NCBI RefSeq assembly: GCF_905163445.1
Contig: NC_053190.1
Coordinates: 1,304,501-1,368,500 of the forward strand
Length of the DNA stretch: 64,000 nt
Source of the DNA: Pararge aegeria
Taxonomy: Eukaryota; Arthropoda; Insecta; Lepidoptera; Nymphalidae
Direction: 5' to 3'
Shown here: positions 12,095-21,545 of the stretch, one piece after another
Numbering within the stretch: position 1 is the stretch's first letter
Layout: each line of letters opens with the position of its first letter
Notes under the pieces: model-generated
What the model saw: the letters and a program-made list of their open reading frames with translations, nothing else
What the model was told of the DNA's origin: nothing
Databases searched by the model: none
Program-made: the position numbers and the translations under genes

Positions 12095-12310
12095 CGAGTA
12101 AGAAGGGGTTAAGGCATCACGCTGGCCCAGGGCGGATTGGTGGACTCCACACACTCTTAGAGAACATTATAGAGAACTCCCAGCCATGTAGGTTTCCTCA
12201 GTATATTTTCCTACACTGTTGAAACAAGTGATATTTTCATTTCTTAAAACGCACATAACTTAAAAAACGTTAGAGGTGCGTCCTTCGCACCCGGTCTCCC
12301 CTAAAGAAAT
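12095..12310 (-). mobile_element. SINE-B copy
   Basis: GAAGGGGTTAAGGCATCACG, GATTGGTGGACTCCACACAC, AGAACTCCCAGCCATGTAGG and AAAACGCACATAACTTAAAA. The head is only partly recognisable at the right end. Confidence 0.82.
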
Positions 12311-12504
12311 TTCGAAGTCCAAATCACTGGACTACCACTTAGTATAGAATATTAAGAAAATAAAACTTGTTTTACATAGTTTTCAACTTATTCTTATTTT
12401 TATTATTTTTGGTTCTAGTTATACACTTTTTGTGACAATTTCAACTATCTACGTATTACGGATTATGTATCTCATAGTACGTACATAGACAGACGAATAA
12501 ACAT

Positions 12505-12718
12505 TGAATATTGGATAGAAACAGGCGTTACTTTGCGGAATTCCATGATATATTCGCTCCGAAACAGTAGCATCCTCTGGAGATGTTGACTCGAAACTTG
12601 CGTGGAGGGTAAATTTTCGAAGATCTGTTTGGTGTGGAGTATAAAGATTTAAAAAATTATAGATAGCACCATAAAGATTCTCCTGCTTTTCGCGGAGTAG
12701 GTATATCAAATTAAGTTT
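12505..12718 (+). repeat. Family C repeat copy, with the left terminus
   Basis: ATTGGATAGAAACAGGCGTT, ACTTTGCGGAATTCCATGAT, CATCCTCTGGAGATGTTGAC, AGATCTGTTTGGTGTGGAGT and GATTCTCCTGCTTTTCGCGG. It ends within the AAATTAAGTTTAATTTTTAT arm. Confidence 0.72.
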
Positions 12719-12994
12719 AATTTTTATATCACGAATAGACGGACAGCGCAGGCAGCAAATAGGGCTAAAAAGTAGGTACGCGAGACGGAAATAAAGGCTT
12801 TATAAAACCATACAGTGGTTGCAAGAATTCATTCTCGGTGTGTGTAGTTTATGTGCAATAAAAGTTAATACGGCCGGGGGGAGTGGTTGCTCCTAGCTAG
12901 AGTCGACCGGGGTTTTGCTGAGCGAAGACTTATTTTATAACGTTATGCAATGCGTTTTATTTAACAGGAACAGTTCCTCTTCTGTACAAGATAA

Positions 12995-13182
12995 GTAGAC
13001 CTCGTTGGTCTAGTTTAGCATGTTCAACTATATATCACGTTGTTCTGGGATCGAATCCCGTGTCGAGCCAAAAATTATTAGTTAGTTTCTGCTAAAGAAT
13101 TTTCAGTACATACCAGTCCGGAGTTAGAAAGTTTGACGACCTCCCTGGTCGGGTTCGAACCCCCACAGGAGAAATTAGGGAA
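12995..13182 (+). repeat. Two tRNA-like B-box fragments
   Basis: 13003-13070 reads CTCGTTGGTCTAGTTTAGCA then GGGATCGAATCCCGTGTCGA, a tRNA-like A/B-box pair. 13125-13180 reads GACGACCTCCCTGGTCGGGT then TCGAACCCCCACAGG, resembling a SINE-E head with a deletion. A lone B-box (GGGTTGAATCCCGGGCAAAT) is at 18005-18025. None folds into a complete tRNA by eye. Confidence 0.5.
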
Positions 13183-13572
13183 TTTGCAATTTCAGAATTT
13201 TCTGTCTGGTAGGAAGCTTCTTTATTAGATAAGTACCTATGTTCCCCTTTGTATTCCGAGATACCCAGAGTCGAAAACCTTCGCTCCTAAATTTTCCAAT
13301 ACTGACCTATGACAATTCTCACCTATTAACCGAATGATTAATGTTTTAGCAACCCAAAAAAACAATGATATTGACATTTTTCATAACACTTTATTTAGCT
13401 TTGGGGCAAAATTAAACTTAGAGTAATATTTTTTAAATTGTTTTTTTTTTTTTTTTTATTTATTATTATTTTCATTTGTTTAATAATGATAATACAGTGG
13501 TATATCTAATGAAATAAATAAAAAAAATAAATAAATAATTACTATTAAATTAGTTGAGTGTTTATAGTATAG

Positions 13573-13768
13573 GATCCAGATATAAAACGACCTTTACCGA
13601 GATAGTTATTTGATGAAACGTATTTTATATTTTATTTAATATGTCAATAAATATATTGCATATGGGTTGTCTAACGAATTTCAGTCCAGTTTCTGGCTTT
13701 TAAATGAAACGTATTTTATAACGTTTCATCAAATAACCATCTCGGTGAAGTTCGTTTTATATCGGGAT
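13573..13768. mobile_element. MITE with long terminal inverted repeats
   Basis: The left arm 13573-13622 (ATCCAGATATAAAACGACCT, ACCGAGATAGTTATTTGATG) and right arm 13723-13768 (CATCAAATAACCATCTCGGT, TTCGTTTTATATCGGGAT) are reverse complements over about 46 bp with about five mismatches. The interior is AT-rich and non-coding. Superfamily not identified. Confidence 0.72.
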
Positions 13769-13857
13769 GTTAGACTATTAGGAGTCACAAATAATTATTG
13801 TAACACCAAAATATATACTCGTACCACATTCTAGCAAATAAAGTAATTCTATTCTAT

Positions 13858-14052
13858 TCTACCAACAACGACGTGTCGCTAAGCAATTTAGCGTTTCAAT
13901 ATGATGACGCGTAGAAACCGATTAGGAGTACGAGTTAATTATAAGTGGCAGACCCCTAACAGTTTAGCCCATTACCATCTTAGACTGCATTATCTCTTAC
14001 CCGCAGGTGAGATTGTAGTCAAGGACTTATCTGTAGTGGCATAAAAAAAATC
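13858..14052 (+). mobile_element. SINE-E 3' part
   Basis: CAACGACGTGTCGCTAAGCA, GACGCGTAGAAACCGATTAG, CATCTTAGACTGCATTATCT, GGTGAGATTGTAGTCAAGGA and CTTATCTGTAGTGGCATAAA with an A-run. Head absent. Confidence 0.8.
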
Positions 14053-14067
14053 TTGTTAGATTATGAT

Positions 14068-14575
14068 GATATATAATCATCATCACCATCACATCACCCC
14101 ATTACCGGCCCACTACAGAGCACGGGTCTCCTCCCACAATGAGAAGGGGTTAAGGCCCACCACTCTGGCCCAGTGCGGATTGGTGGACTCCACACATCTT
14201 TGAGAAATTATGGAAATTAAGCTTACTTTGCTATACTTACTTTGAAGATCTGTTTGGTGAGGAGTATAAGGATTGAAGAAATTATAAATTACACCTTACA
14301 GATTCTCTTGCTTTTCGCGGAGTATAGCAAATTAAGCTGAATTTTCATAATATATCATGGATTTCCGCAAAGTACCGCCTGCTTCTATCCAATACACCTT
14401 TGAGAACATTATGTAGAACTCTCAGGCATGCAGGTTTCACGATGTTTTCCTTCACCGTTGAAGCAAGTGATATTTTAATTACTTAAAACGCAAAAAAACT
14501 TGGAAAAGTTAGAAGTGCGCGGAGGTAGAGCGTGCTGGAATTCGAACTCGTCCTTCCGAAAGTGAAATAATGAAT
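14068..14575 (-). mobile_element. SINE-B copy split by a family C repeat
   Basis: The left part 14080-14231 (CCATTACCGGCCCACTACAG, GGATTGGTGGACTCCACACA) and right part 14393-14575 (ACCTTTGAGAACATTATGTA, TTCCTTCACCGTTGAAGCAA, ATTCGAACTCGTCCTTCCGA) are separated by family C DNA. The motif CTTTGAGAA is present on both sides, so about 15 nt of SINE is duplicated at the insertion. Confidence 0.82.
14232..14392 (+). repeat. Family C repeat inserted in SINE-B
   Basis: GAAGATCTGTTTGGTGAGGA, ACACCTTACAGATTCTCTTG, CTTTTCGCGGAGTATAGCAA, GGATTTCCGCAAAGTACCGC and CTGCTTCTATCCAAT. It is flanked on both sides by SINE-B sequence sharing CTTTGAGAA. Confidence 0.78.
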
Positions 14576-14639
14576 ATATCACTGACTTCTATTATCTAGA
14601 TTATAATAGAAGGCCAATGGTTTATATAATGGATTTGGG

Positions 14640-14960
14640 TTCTATTGGGTTTATTTCCTTATCGTGACGCTTAGTGCGCGCCTAGTGACAACGATTCTAA
14701 AGAAGTTTCACTTAAAAAAAAAATTACATAATGGATGAACATTTTTACTTCGGGGGTGTGTAAGCCTTTTGTATATAGACTTGAGAATTTATTCACACTA
14801 ATCATTCCACATATTCTCAGGGCCACAATTTCCCAATTGTCTCCCGCTTCAATAGGACGTAAGCATTCCATTCGTTTTTCCCACTGATGTACTCGTTAAT
14901 GGGAAATGGGACCTACATTTTCTATTGTGGCCGAGAACACGCTGACTCTCCGTTTTCGTT
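14640..14960. repeat. Repeat family G, copy 1
   Basis: Shares GCATTCCATTCGTTTTTCCC, TACTCGTTAATGGGAAATGG and GACCTACATTTTCTATTGTG with 17640-17945, where ATTCCATTCGTTTTTTCCAA and ACTCGTTAATGGGAAATCGG appear. A reverse-complement piece is at 9970-10045 (CGGATGTAGGTTCCATTTCC). Non-coding; family unknown. Confidence 0.65.
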
Positions 14961-15169
14961 GCATTTGCAAAAATGTCGATGCCTCAAAATGGTCTATTCT
15001 TTCAAAATATTCCTAAATCAAAACCTTCGTTATATTCTAAAGAATAGAGTTGTGTTTTCATAATTGTAAACGATGAACTTTGATATTATGAAACTATTTT
15101 TTATAATTGTTCGTTGCATTTGAAAAAATCTCCTTTGCTTGCCGTTAAATTAAATATAGAAATATACTA

Positions 15170-16800
15170 CGACTAGCCGTTTCCAGCCCGCTTCGCTGGG
15201 CGAATTAAAAAATTTATTTTTTTCATATTTTTATTATTCTCCTTTTTTTTATTTTTGTATGAACATAAATAGGCCCCGCGGATAGAACTGTAAGCATCGA
15301 TATTGTTTAGACTTACTCAAATTCCAAATTCCATCGATTTAGCCTGTATCTTTCATCCAGGTGATTTTTCTCACTAATATTCATTGTAACTTTCAATGTG
15401 CAATCATAACATTTCCGTGCCTTTCTTCCAAAAATTAATAATAATTGACATGAAGAAAAAAATTTGAAATGAGCATTGAAAGTTTAAGTTAAAGTCATTG
15501 CAAGTCTCATATGTGAAGTTGAAATCTGTCTAGGTTCAAGTGCGACGAATTTTCTGTTAACTAAAATTTTCTCCGTGACATCAATTTTTTATAGAAAATT
15601 AATTGTGCATGTTTTTTATGAATTCTATTGGAATAAGTAACTAAATTTCTTTTCCACATCTCATGTGCTTGGAAAATGCATTCATTTTAATCTGTTACAT
15701 TTCCGCGATCCCGCAATAAAAGAATTCGTCGGTTATGTAGTCTGCAAAAGTAAAAAAAGTAAAATGAATGTAAAATTCTTAGTCCGTTGATTGGATAGCT
15801 ACATGTAAAGTTAAGTTTTTGAAACCTCTCAATGACTTTTTCTCCGCTGCCAAAAAGACGATTGTTGTAAGGAAATACACGAATATCCCTACATACACGA
15901 AGATCCCCACCAAATTTGGAGTCTGTAGAAGTTACTGGTTAGAAATAAAATTTTTAGATTTTAACACCCACCCCCGCAATTCCTGTCGGAAGTAGACTTT
16001 ATTTAAATCCATTTTGAGATGTTCTTTATGTGAATAATAAAAGATTCCTACCATATTTAGAATTTTTAGAAGCTATATTTCGAAATTGAAATTTTTTATT
16101 GTTAACACCCACCCCCGCGAACCTTATTGGAGGTGATTCATTGTAAAATCCGCTCGAAGATCATTTTTATATTACATATAGAATACTCTAACTAAATTTG
16201 GAGTCTATAGGAGCTATCGCTTGGAAATTGAAAATTTTTATTGTTAACGCCCCCGCAATCTTCTTTGGGGTGGGATATCGTAAAATTTGTTCATAAATAA
16301 TTTTTACATCACTTATAGAAAATTCCTACAAAATTTGGAGCTTGTAGGAGCTTTAGCTGGAAAATTAAAAATATTAATTGTTAATACCCACCCCCGCAAC
16401 CCCCTGTGGGGTGAGCTATCGTAAAATTCGTTCATAGCCTATTTCTACACCTCTTACAGAAGATTCCTACCAAATTTGAAGTCTATAGGAGCTATAGTTT
16501 AAAAACGGGAATTGTTCATTGTTAACGCCCCCGCAATCCCCTTTGGGGAATGAATTTCTTAAAATCTATTCATAGCTGACCTCTACATAGCAAAAGTAAT
16601 ATCCTACCAAGTTTCACGTTTCTAAGTCTTATGGTTCCCGAGATTTCGTGGTGAGTGACTATATAGATGGGAATTCATCGATTATCATCGAAATTTTTAT
16701 CTTTTTATCGGGCTTTTTTAAAATTTTCTTACATACAAAACTTTCTCCTGACAATTCTGAAGATAAAAAAAAAGCCCAATTGGTCCAGCCGTTCTCCACT
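15170..16800. repeat. Long repeat with five internal tandem units
   Basis: Left edge ACTAGCCGTTTCCAGCCCGC and TTCGCTGGGCGAATTAA. The segment 15900-16600 repeats a unit containing TTTGGAGTCTATAGGAGCTA, ATTGTTAACACCCACCCCCG and CAACCCC..TGGGGTGA. The CCCCCGC motif falls at 15971, 16112, 16250, 16391 and 16528, giving spacings of 141, 138, 141 and 137. The right part has TTCCCGAGATTTCGTGGTGA. A sequence with the same edge type lies at 18086-18470 (GCCAGCTTCGCCGGGCTAGA, ATCGGTCCAGCCGTTTGGGA). No coding capacity. Confidence 0.75.
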
Positions 16801-17094
16801 ACCGTGAGTAGATTCTTAGCTGAATGTAAAAAACCATAATCCGTTTAATACACTCTGTTGAAATCCATGAAAACAAAAGAATCAAGAGAAAATGCTTATC
16901 TTTTGTTTTTATTAGCGGGATAATAACATGTTCATAAAAGTAAAACAGCAATAAAAAAATGAAGGAATGTTGGAATTCAAAAAATAGATAGCCATAAACC
17001 ATCTAGGAAAAATTTCGCATCGAATGGTGGTAGTTTCATGTCGATACGATCAGTGGTTTAGGCGTGATTGAGCCTCAAACGAAGACCATTTTCA

Positions 17095-17245
17095 TTATAT
17101 ATATATAGATAATACACACATCGACATCGAGCCCCAAAGTAAGCTTAGCTTGTGTTATGGGTACTAAGATGAATAATGAATATTTTTATGAATAATAATC
17201 ATAAATACTTATAAAATACAAATAAACACCCAGACAATGAAAAAC
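17095..17245 (-). mobile_element. SINE-A 3' part
   Basis: ATACACACATCGACATCGAG, GCCCCAAAGTAAGCTTAGCT, GTGTTATGGGTACTAAGATG and ATAAACACCCAGACAATGAA. The head is missing. It ends next to a SINE-E tail fragment (17262-17310, TTCCACTACAAGTTAGCCC). Confidence 0.82.
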
Positions 17246-17444
17246 ATTCACGCACAAAGGAAGTTTTTTTTATTCCACTACAAGTTAGCCCTTGACCGCA
17301 ATCTCTTCGATTATGTTTGTTATGTATTTATATATATATTAAGTATATTGTATATTTATATATTATGTATATTTATTGAAATTATCTATGTATTTGTATC
17401 ATTTCATTTTGGTGTTTATTTATATCTATAAACACTCTTAGCGC

Positions 17445-17612
17445 TATCCCGTTCTCTTGCTGTGAGTCCTATTTACAAAGGTTTCCTGTAAGAGATTGCT
17501 TGCAGCAATAAGGCCGCCTTTGCATGTCAACTTTGTGTACTGTATACTCCTTACTGTTTCTTTTCCTATATATTATACGTACAATAAAGTGTTTCTTCTT
17601 CTTCTTCTTCTA
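17445..17612 (+). repeat. LINE/SINE 3' end with CTT tail
   Basis: TGTAAGAGATTGCTTGCAGC, AATAAGGCCGCCTTTGCATG, ACAATAAAGTGTTTCTTCTT and a CTT microsatellite to 17612. The AGAGATCGCT..AGCGATAAGGCCGCC core is a common lepidopteran LINE 3' UTR motif and recurs at 42745-42800 (+), 48110-48160 (-) and 59325-59385 (-). Confidence 0.68.
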
Positions 17613-17639
17613 AACCTAAATTAACCGGTATATGCAAGA

Positions 17640-17945
17640 CGTGCATATATGTATATATATTATACTTTCAAAAGCAGCTGGAAGATGTAATTCTTTTTGC
17701 AAACAAACTAGTAAACGGAATTTTATTTTGGATTTGCTAATATATTCGCACTGAAAATTCCATACATGCCCAAGGCGAGCTATAGCGCCGATTTTTCCAA
17801 TTGTGCCCACTTCAATACGTTGCAAGTATTCCATTCGTTTTTTCCAACAAAGATACTCGTTAATGGGAAATCGGACCTACATTTCTCCATTGTGACGAAG
17901 AATACTTTAGCTGAACGCTTTCGTTGCATCCCAAAAAGTAGCTAT
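17640..17945. repeat. Repeat family G, copy 2
   Basis: Aligns to 14640-14960 over most of its length (AAGCAGCTGGAAGATGTAAT is specific to this copy; the right half is shared). Short readings here in either strand are repeat translation. Confidence 0.65.
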
Positions 17946-18085
17946 AGAGGCATTAATAATGTCTACTTGTATTTTTGGTTTGGGCTTATAAGTCGTAGGT
18001 TCGGGGTTGAATCCCGGGCAAATTCAATTTATCCCAAATCATCTAAATGAAGTAAAAAATATATATATATAAAATATAATATACT

Positions 18086-18470
18086 AGCGTACCCAGCCAG
18101 CTTCGCCGGGCTAGATTTTGCTTTATTTTATTTAAACAATAAACTTACATCATTAAATTTTTAATTTAAGTCTCATAATATATTAAATCATTTATTACTC
18201 TCCTCTTATTCATTTTCTTCTATTCTCTTCTAGAGCGGGTGAAGATCATTATCAACACCCATGTACACCCAACAATAGAATATCATCAAAGCAGTATTCG
18301 ACAGTTTGACATTTCAAAAATAGGAGTGCTCCGATCGTCAGCAAACTTTACAGGATTACTTGCCAGGTCAATCCGGAGATTCCCAGAAAGTTTCATTGAA
18401 ATCGGTCCAGCCGTTTGGGAGCCTATACGGAACATACCCACACACTTTCTCTTTTATATATATAGATAGA
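18086..18470. repeat. Short relative of the 15.2-kb repeat class
   Basis: Edge ACTAGCGTACCCAGCCAGCT and TCGCCGGGCTAGATTTTGC; far edge TTGAAATCGGTCCAGCCGTT, TGGGAGCCTATACGGAACAT and TATATAGATAGATA. A comparable edge is at 6420-6490 (AAATCGGTCCAGCCGTCCAG, GACATACACACGCACACAAG). Confidence 0.6.
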
Positions 18471-18489
18471 TAAATATATATTATACATA

Positions 18490-18620
18490 TAAATAAATTT
18501 CTGAATTTTCTCTGGTCTTCTTGCTAGTAGCTAATAAGACATGACGCCAAAGCGATAGGATAATTCAGAAAAGCCGCGTAGAAAGCGATTAGGTGTATGA
18601 ATTCATATATTTCTAAGTTG
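18490..18620 (+). mobile_element. SINE-E fragment
   Basis: CTGAATTTTCTCTGGTCTTC, AAGACATGACGCCAAAGCGA and CCGCGTAGAAAGCGATTAGG, matching the middle of SINE-E. Confidence 0.7.
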
Positions 18621-19064
18621 ACCAAGTATAAGCACTTTTTTAATATCTAGCCTGTATGGTATGTATGCCTGTGTAGTCATTATATACACCTGTTTCGAAA
18701 GCAAATTCTATCGAGAAGAAGCCAGCAATAATGTGTGTATTGTCGTCGTATATATTTATTTATTAAGAAACTCACACGTAGGTAAGTTTTAGTAAAAATT
18801 GAAGGCTATAAACTGGAGGCTATAGTAACTAGACCTTGACTATATTATTGCCCCCTGCTGACATTGGTATTTTCCCCTTGGAAGATTCGCTTAACCTGCT
18901 CAGAGAGCACGTTGAGCTGTAAGTCCCAATTATTAATGCCAACGTGTTAGCCCGCTAATCCGCATGCTATGTCTATGCCCTAAAACCCTCCATCCCATGA
19001 AAGAGAAGACCTATGCCAGAGGGAGATAATATAGACCGAGGATACTCCTAGTTCGAGGTAGTCA

Positions 19065-19365
19065 TAATTTTATCGACCCATTACCGGCCCACTACAAGGC
19101 ACGAGAAGGGGTTAAGGCCGTAGTTCACCAAACTAGCCCAGTGCGAATTGGTGGACTCCACAGACCTTTGAGAACATTAAGTAGAACTCTCGGACATGCA
19201 GGTTTCCCCACGATTTTTTCGTTCACCATCGAACCTAGCTATATTTTTAATTTCTAAAAACGCACATAACTCAGAAACACACTTCGAGCTGAAATTCGAA
19301 CTCGGCACCCCAAAAGTGAAGTCGAGCTCCAATCCGCTGCGCTATCACAGCTTCAAGGTAGTAAA
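19065..19365 (-). mobile_element. SINE-B full-length copy
   Basis: ACCCATTACCGGCCCACTAC, GGTTAAGGCCGTAGTTCACC, GAATTGGTGGACTCCACAGA, ACGCACATAACTCAGAAACA, ATTCGAACTCGGCACCCCAA and CGCTGCGCTATCACAGCTTC. A short plus-strand tail fragment lies at 19965-20030. Confidence 0.87.
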
Positions 19366-19594
19366 TAATTGTAAATGTAACAAACTTTTTAATTAATGCT
19401 AATTATAATTTCCGCGCGACGTCAGGGGTGGCCGTGCTGAAGAGCTATTCAAACTGCAAGCGAGCGAACCGTTTATAATTAAAACCGCGTTTTCATTGTG
19501 CAAGTAGGTACAGGCTTGCTGCTATGACGACACATTAAGGTGCAAGTTACTTGCATTAGTTTACCCAGAGCTTGCAATTAAAACTTGCACCATA

Positions 19595-19675
19595 GCTGGA
19601 ATGGCAGCCCCGAACTGGTAAGCGCAGCGTTGGTCGACCCCCAACGAGGTGGACAGACTACATTAAGCGCGACAC
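19595..19675 (+). pseudogene. Short RTE-like RT fragment
   Basis: Plus-strand codons read LEWQPRTGKRSVGRPPTRWT with one substitution region and DYIK, the same block as in the 54.4-kb copy. Only about 75 nt are recognisable. A related 3' tail (CCAGCAGTGGGCGTGCATCG) is found at 41815-41860. Confidence 0.7.
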
Positions 19676-19824
19676 ATTTAGCCGACATATTTTGAATAGT
19701 TTATCAACCTTTTTACTAAAATGTTTTACATATATTTAACGAATATTAAATATTTATTCTTTTAAATTATTCATATGACTTATAATATCCAATTAATACT
19801 ATAAATATACTAATTTAAGAGACA

Positions 19825-19935
19825 TAATATCATCTAGTCCCATAGTTAGCATTACTTGTGCTATGGGTGCTAAGATGACGGATGAATATTTTTATGAATA
19901 ATATACATAAATACTTATAATATGCAGATAATAAT
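19825..19935 (-). mobile_element. SINE-A 3' part
   Basis: TCATCTAGTCCCATAGTTAG, TGTGCTATGGGTGCTAAGAT, GAATATTTTTATGAATAATA and ATACTTATAATATGCAGATA. The head is missing. Confidence 0.75.
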
Positions 19936-20089
19936 AGTAAGGTATGCGACGGACACGTCATCACAGTTCCCATTGTGGGAGACACGTGCTCTGTAGTGGG
20001 CTGGTACTAGGTTTATATGATAATGATGTCCTGTCGGCAGATCAGCATACATTTGTCACCCCCCGTCCTCTTTCCGTGGATGTCATTCC

Positions 20090-20155
20090 AAGCGGCTCAG
20101 AACTTACTTTGGGACTAGATGGCGATGTGTATTGTCGTAGTATATTTATTTATTA
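20090..20155 (+). mobile_element. SINE-A 3' end, interrupted by a Helitron-like insertion
   Basis: ACTTACTTTGGGACTAGATG, GCGATGTGTATTGTCGTAGT and ATATTTATTTATTA. The ATTT-rich tail appears to resume at 20630 (ATTTATTATTTATTTA) after the element at 20156-20609. Confidence 0.75.
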
Positions 20156-20609
20156 CGAGCTGTTGCCCGCGACTTCGTCTGCGTTTGATATTGTTTTTTG
20201 ATGTGGCTTTAAATTTATTTGTAGTTCTAAAAAATTAAAGTATTCAGTATCGCTAAACCTTAAATGAGGGGTTTGCTGCTGTCCGCTGAGTAGTTCTGTC
20301 CTCTATCTCCAACCACATTCATCAGATCTACAGAAAGTTTGGGCAAAATTAAATACATTATAACCTCTATAGTACAAAAATAATTATTTTAATCGGTTAT
20401 AATTGGTCGGAGTTATGGTGTAAAATCGTCAAACACTTTCATCCCCTCTCCTAAAGGAACCGAGCTTCATGTCGGGATAAAAAGTATCCTATATTACTTC
20501 TAACACTTCCAAGAATATGTGTACAAAGTTTCATGAGGATCGGTTAAGCAGTTTTTGCGTGAAAGCGTAACAAACAAACTTACATTGACATTTATAATAT
20601 TAGTAGGGA
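20156..20609 (-). mobile_element. Helitron-like non-autonomous element, second copy
   Basis: Minus-strand copy of the 10.4-kb element, co-linear along its full length. It starts at TCCCTACTAATATTATAAAT (complement of 20590-20609) and ends GCAACAGCTCG, next to T. It is inserted in the ATTT-rich tail of a SINE-A. A GGGATA triplet follows at 20606-20628. Confidence 0.75.
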
Positions 20610-20765
20610 TAGGGATAGGGATTTATTATTTATTTAAAAGTATTTTGTTAGAGGAGACCTGGGCATTCAAAGATGGTAAAATGTATCATTGAACTTAAGA
20701 TGATGAAGATGAAACAAAACGCAACATAAAACTGACTAACTCAGTCTTATGCCCGTTCTCAGTAA

Positions 20766-21093
20766 TGAAGGACAAGACATTGGATTTCCTTTGCGGAAAT
20801 CCAAGATATATTATGAAAATTAACATTAATTTCCTATGCTCCGCGAAAAGCAGGAGAATCTGTATAGGAGTTGGCTTTACAATGATGACTTCAGTCAACA
20901 TCTCCTGAAGATGCTCCGGTTTCAGAGCGAAACGTGCGTAGAGGGTACATTGCCGAAGATGTGCGTAGAGGGTACATTGCCGAAGATTTGTGGAGTATAA
21001 AAATTAAAGAAATTATAAAATACACCATACAGATTCTCCTGTTTTTCGCGGAGTATAGCAAAATTAATCTTAATTTTCATTATGACGGACAAG
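20766..21093. repeat. Family C foldback repeat (two inverted arms)
   Basis: The left arm 20790-20880 (TATGCTCCGCGAAAAGCAGG, AGAATCTGTATAGG) is the reverse complement of the right arm 21005-21080 (ATACAGATTCTCCTGTTTTT, CGCGGAGTATAGC). Between them, ATGCTCCGGTTTCAGAGCGA and a doubled GTGCGTAGAGGGTACATTGC. The motif GGACAAGACATTGG occurs just outside both arms (20767-20780, 21085-21098). One-armed copies: 12507-12715, 14232-14392, 42040-42237, 37887-37946. Confidence 0.75.
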
Positions 21094-21213
21094 ACATTGG
21101 TAAGTTAAGCCTTATCAATGTAGATTCCTTGGCATGCACTTACCTTTCACAAATCGACGTTCACCAATGTATTTGTGTGATTGTGTTTGTAATTTCACAT
21201 TTTTCATTTTTCG

Positions 21214-21545
21214 ATATAAACAGCCGACTTACTAGAAACGGACATAAATTACTGATATCTGCATATCGTCTGAGAAAAGTACAGAAATCTTTTGTGGGGA
21301 TGGGTATATGCTTTTATAACATGATACCGAAGGTGATATTAGATCTACCTTTACCCAAGTTTAAACAATATATTAAAACACTTTTAACAAATCGTGGTTA
21401 CTACACGATTCCTTAAAGACAAGGTCAAAGCAGGCCACTCCGCTCTCAACTCTCACAAAACAGAAAAAATCTAAAGATTGTTAAAAAAACTTAAACTATA
21501 TAATGATGTTGGAAAAGAGCAATCTGCTGAGTGTCTTGCCGGTAT
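21214..21545 (+). mobile_element. LINE-A 3' fragment, 5' truncated
   Basis: Corresponds to LINE-A from about 52240 (GATATAAACAG) through the ORF2 end (frameshifted near the C-terminus) and into the 3' UTR (GATGTTGGAAAAGAGCAA). It is more diverged than the intact copy, e.g. CTTTTATAACATGATACCG. It abuts a family C repeat on its left. Confidence 0.85.

Noticed and set aside
12997..13070. Possible tRNA gene (A- and B-box-like blocks)
   Set aside because: I could not form an acceptor stem or anticodon arm; more like a SINE head remnant.
15900..16600. Tandem units considered as a CRISPR array
   Set aside because: Unit length about 140 bp with no spacer/repeat alternation, in a eukaryotic genome; it is a tandem repeat within a dispersed element.
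20934..21416. A 160-codon open frame that looks gene-sized
   Set aside because: It is a chance fusion of family C repeat sequence with the frame of a truncated LINE-A ORF2 end (SRLTRNGHKL, FYNMIPKVIL); no independent protein.
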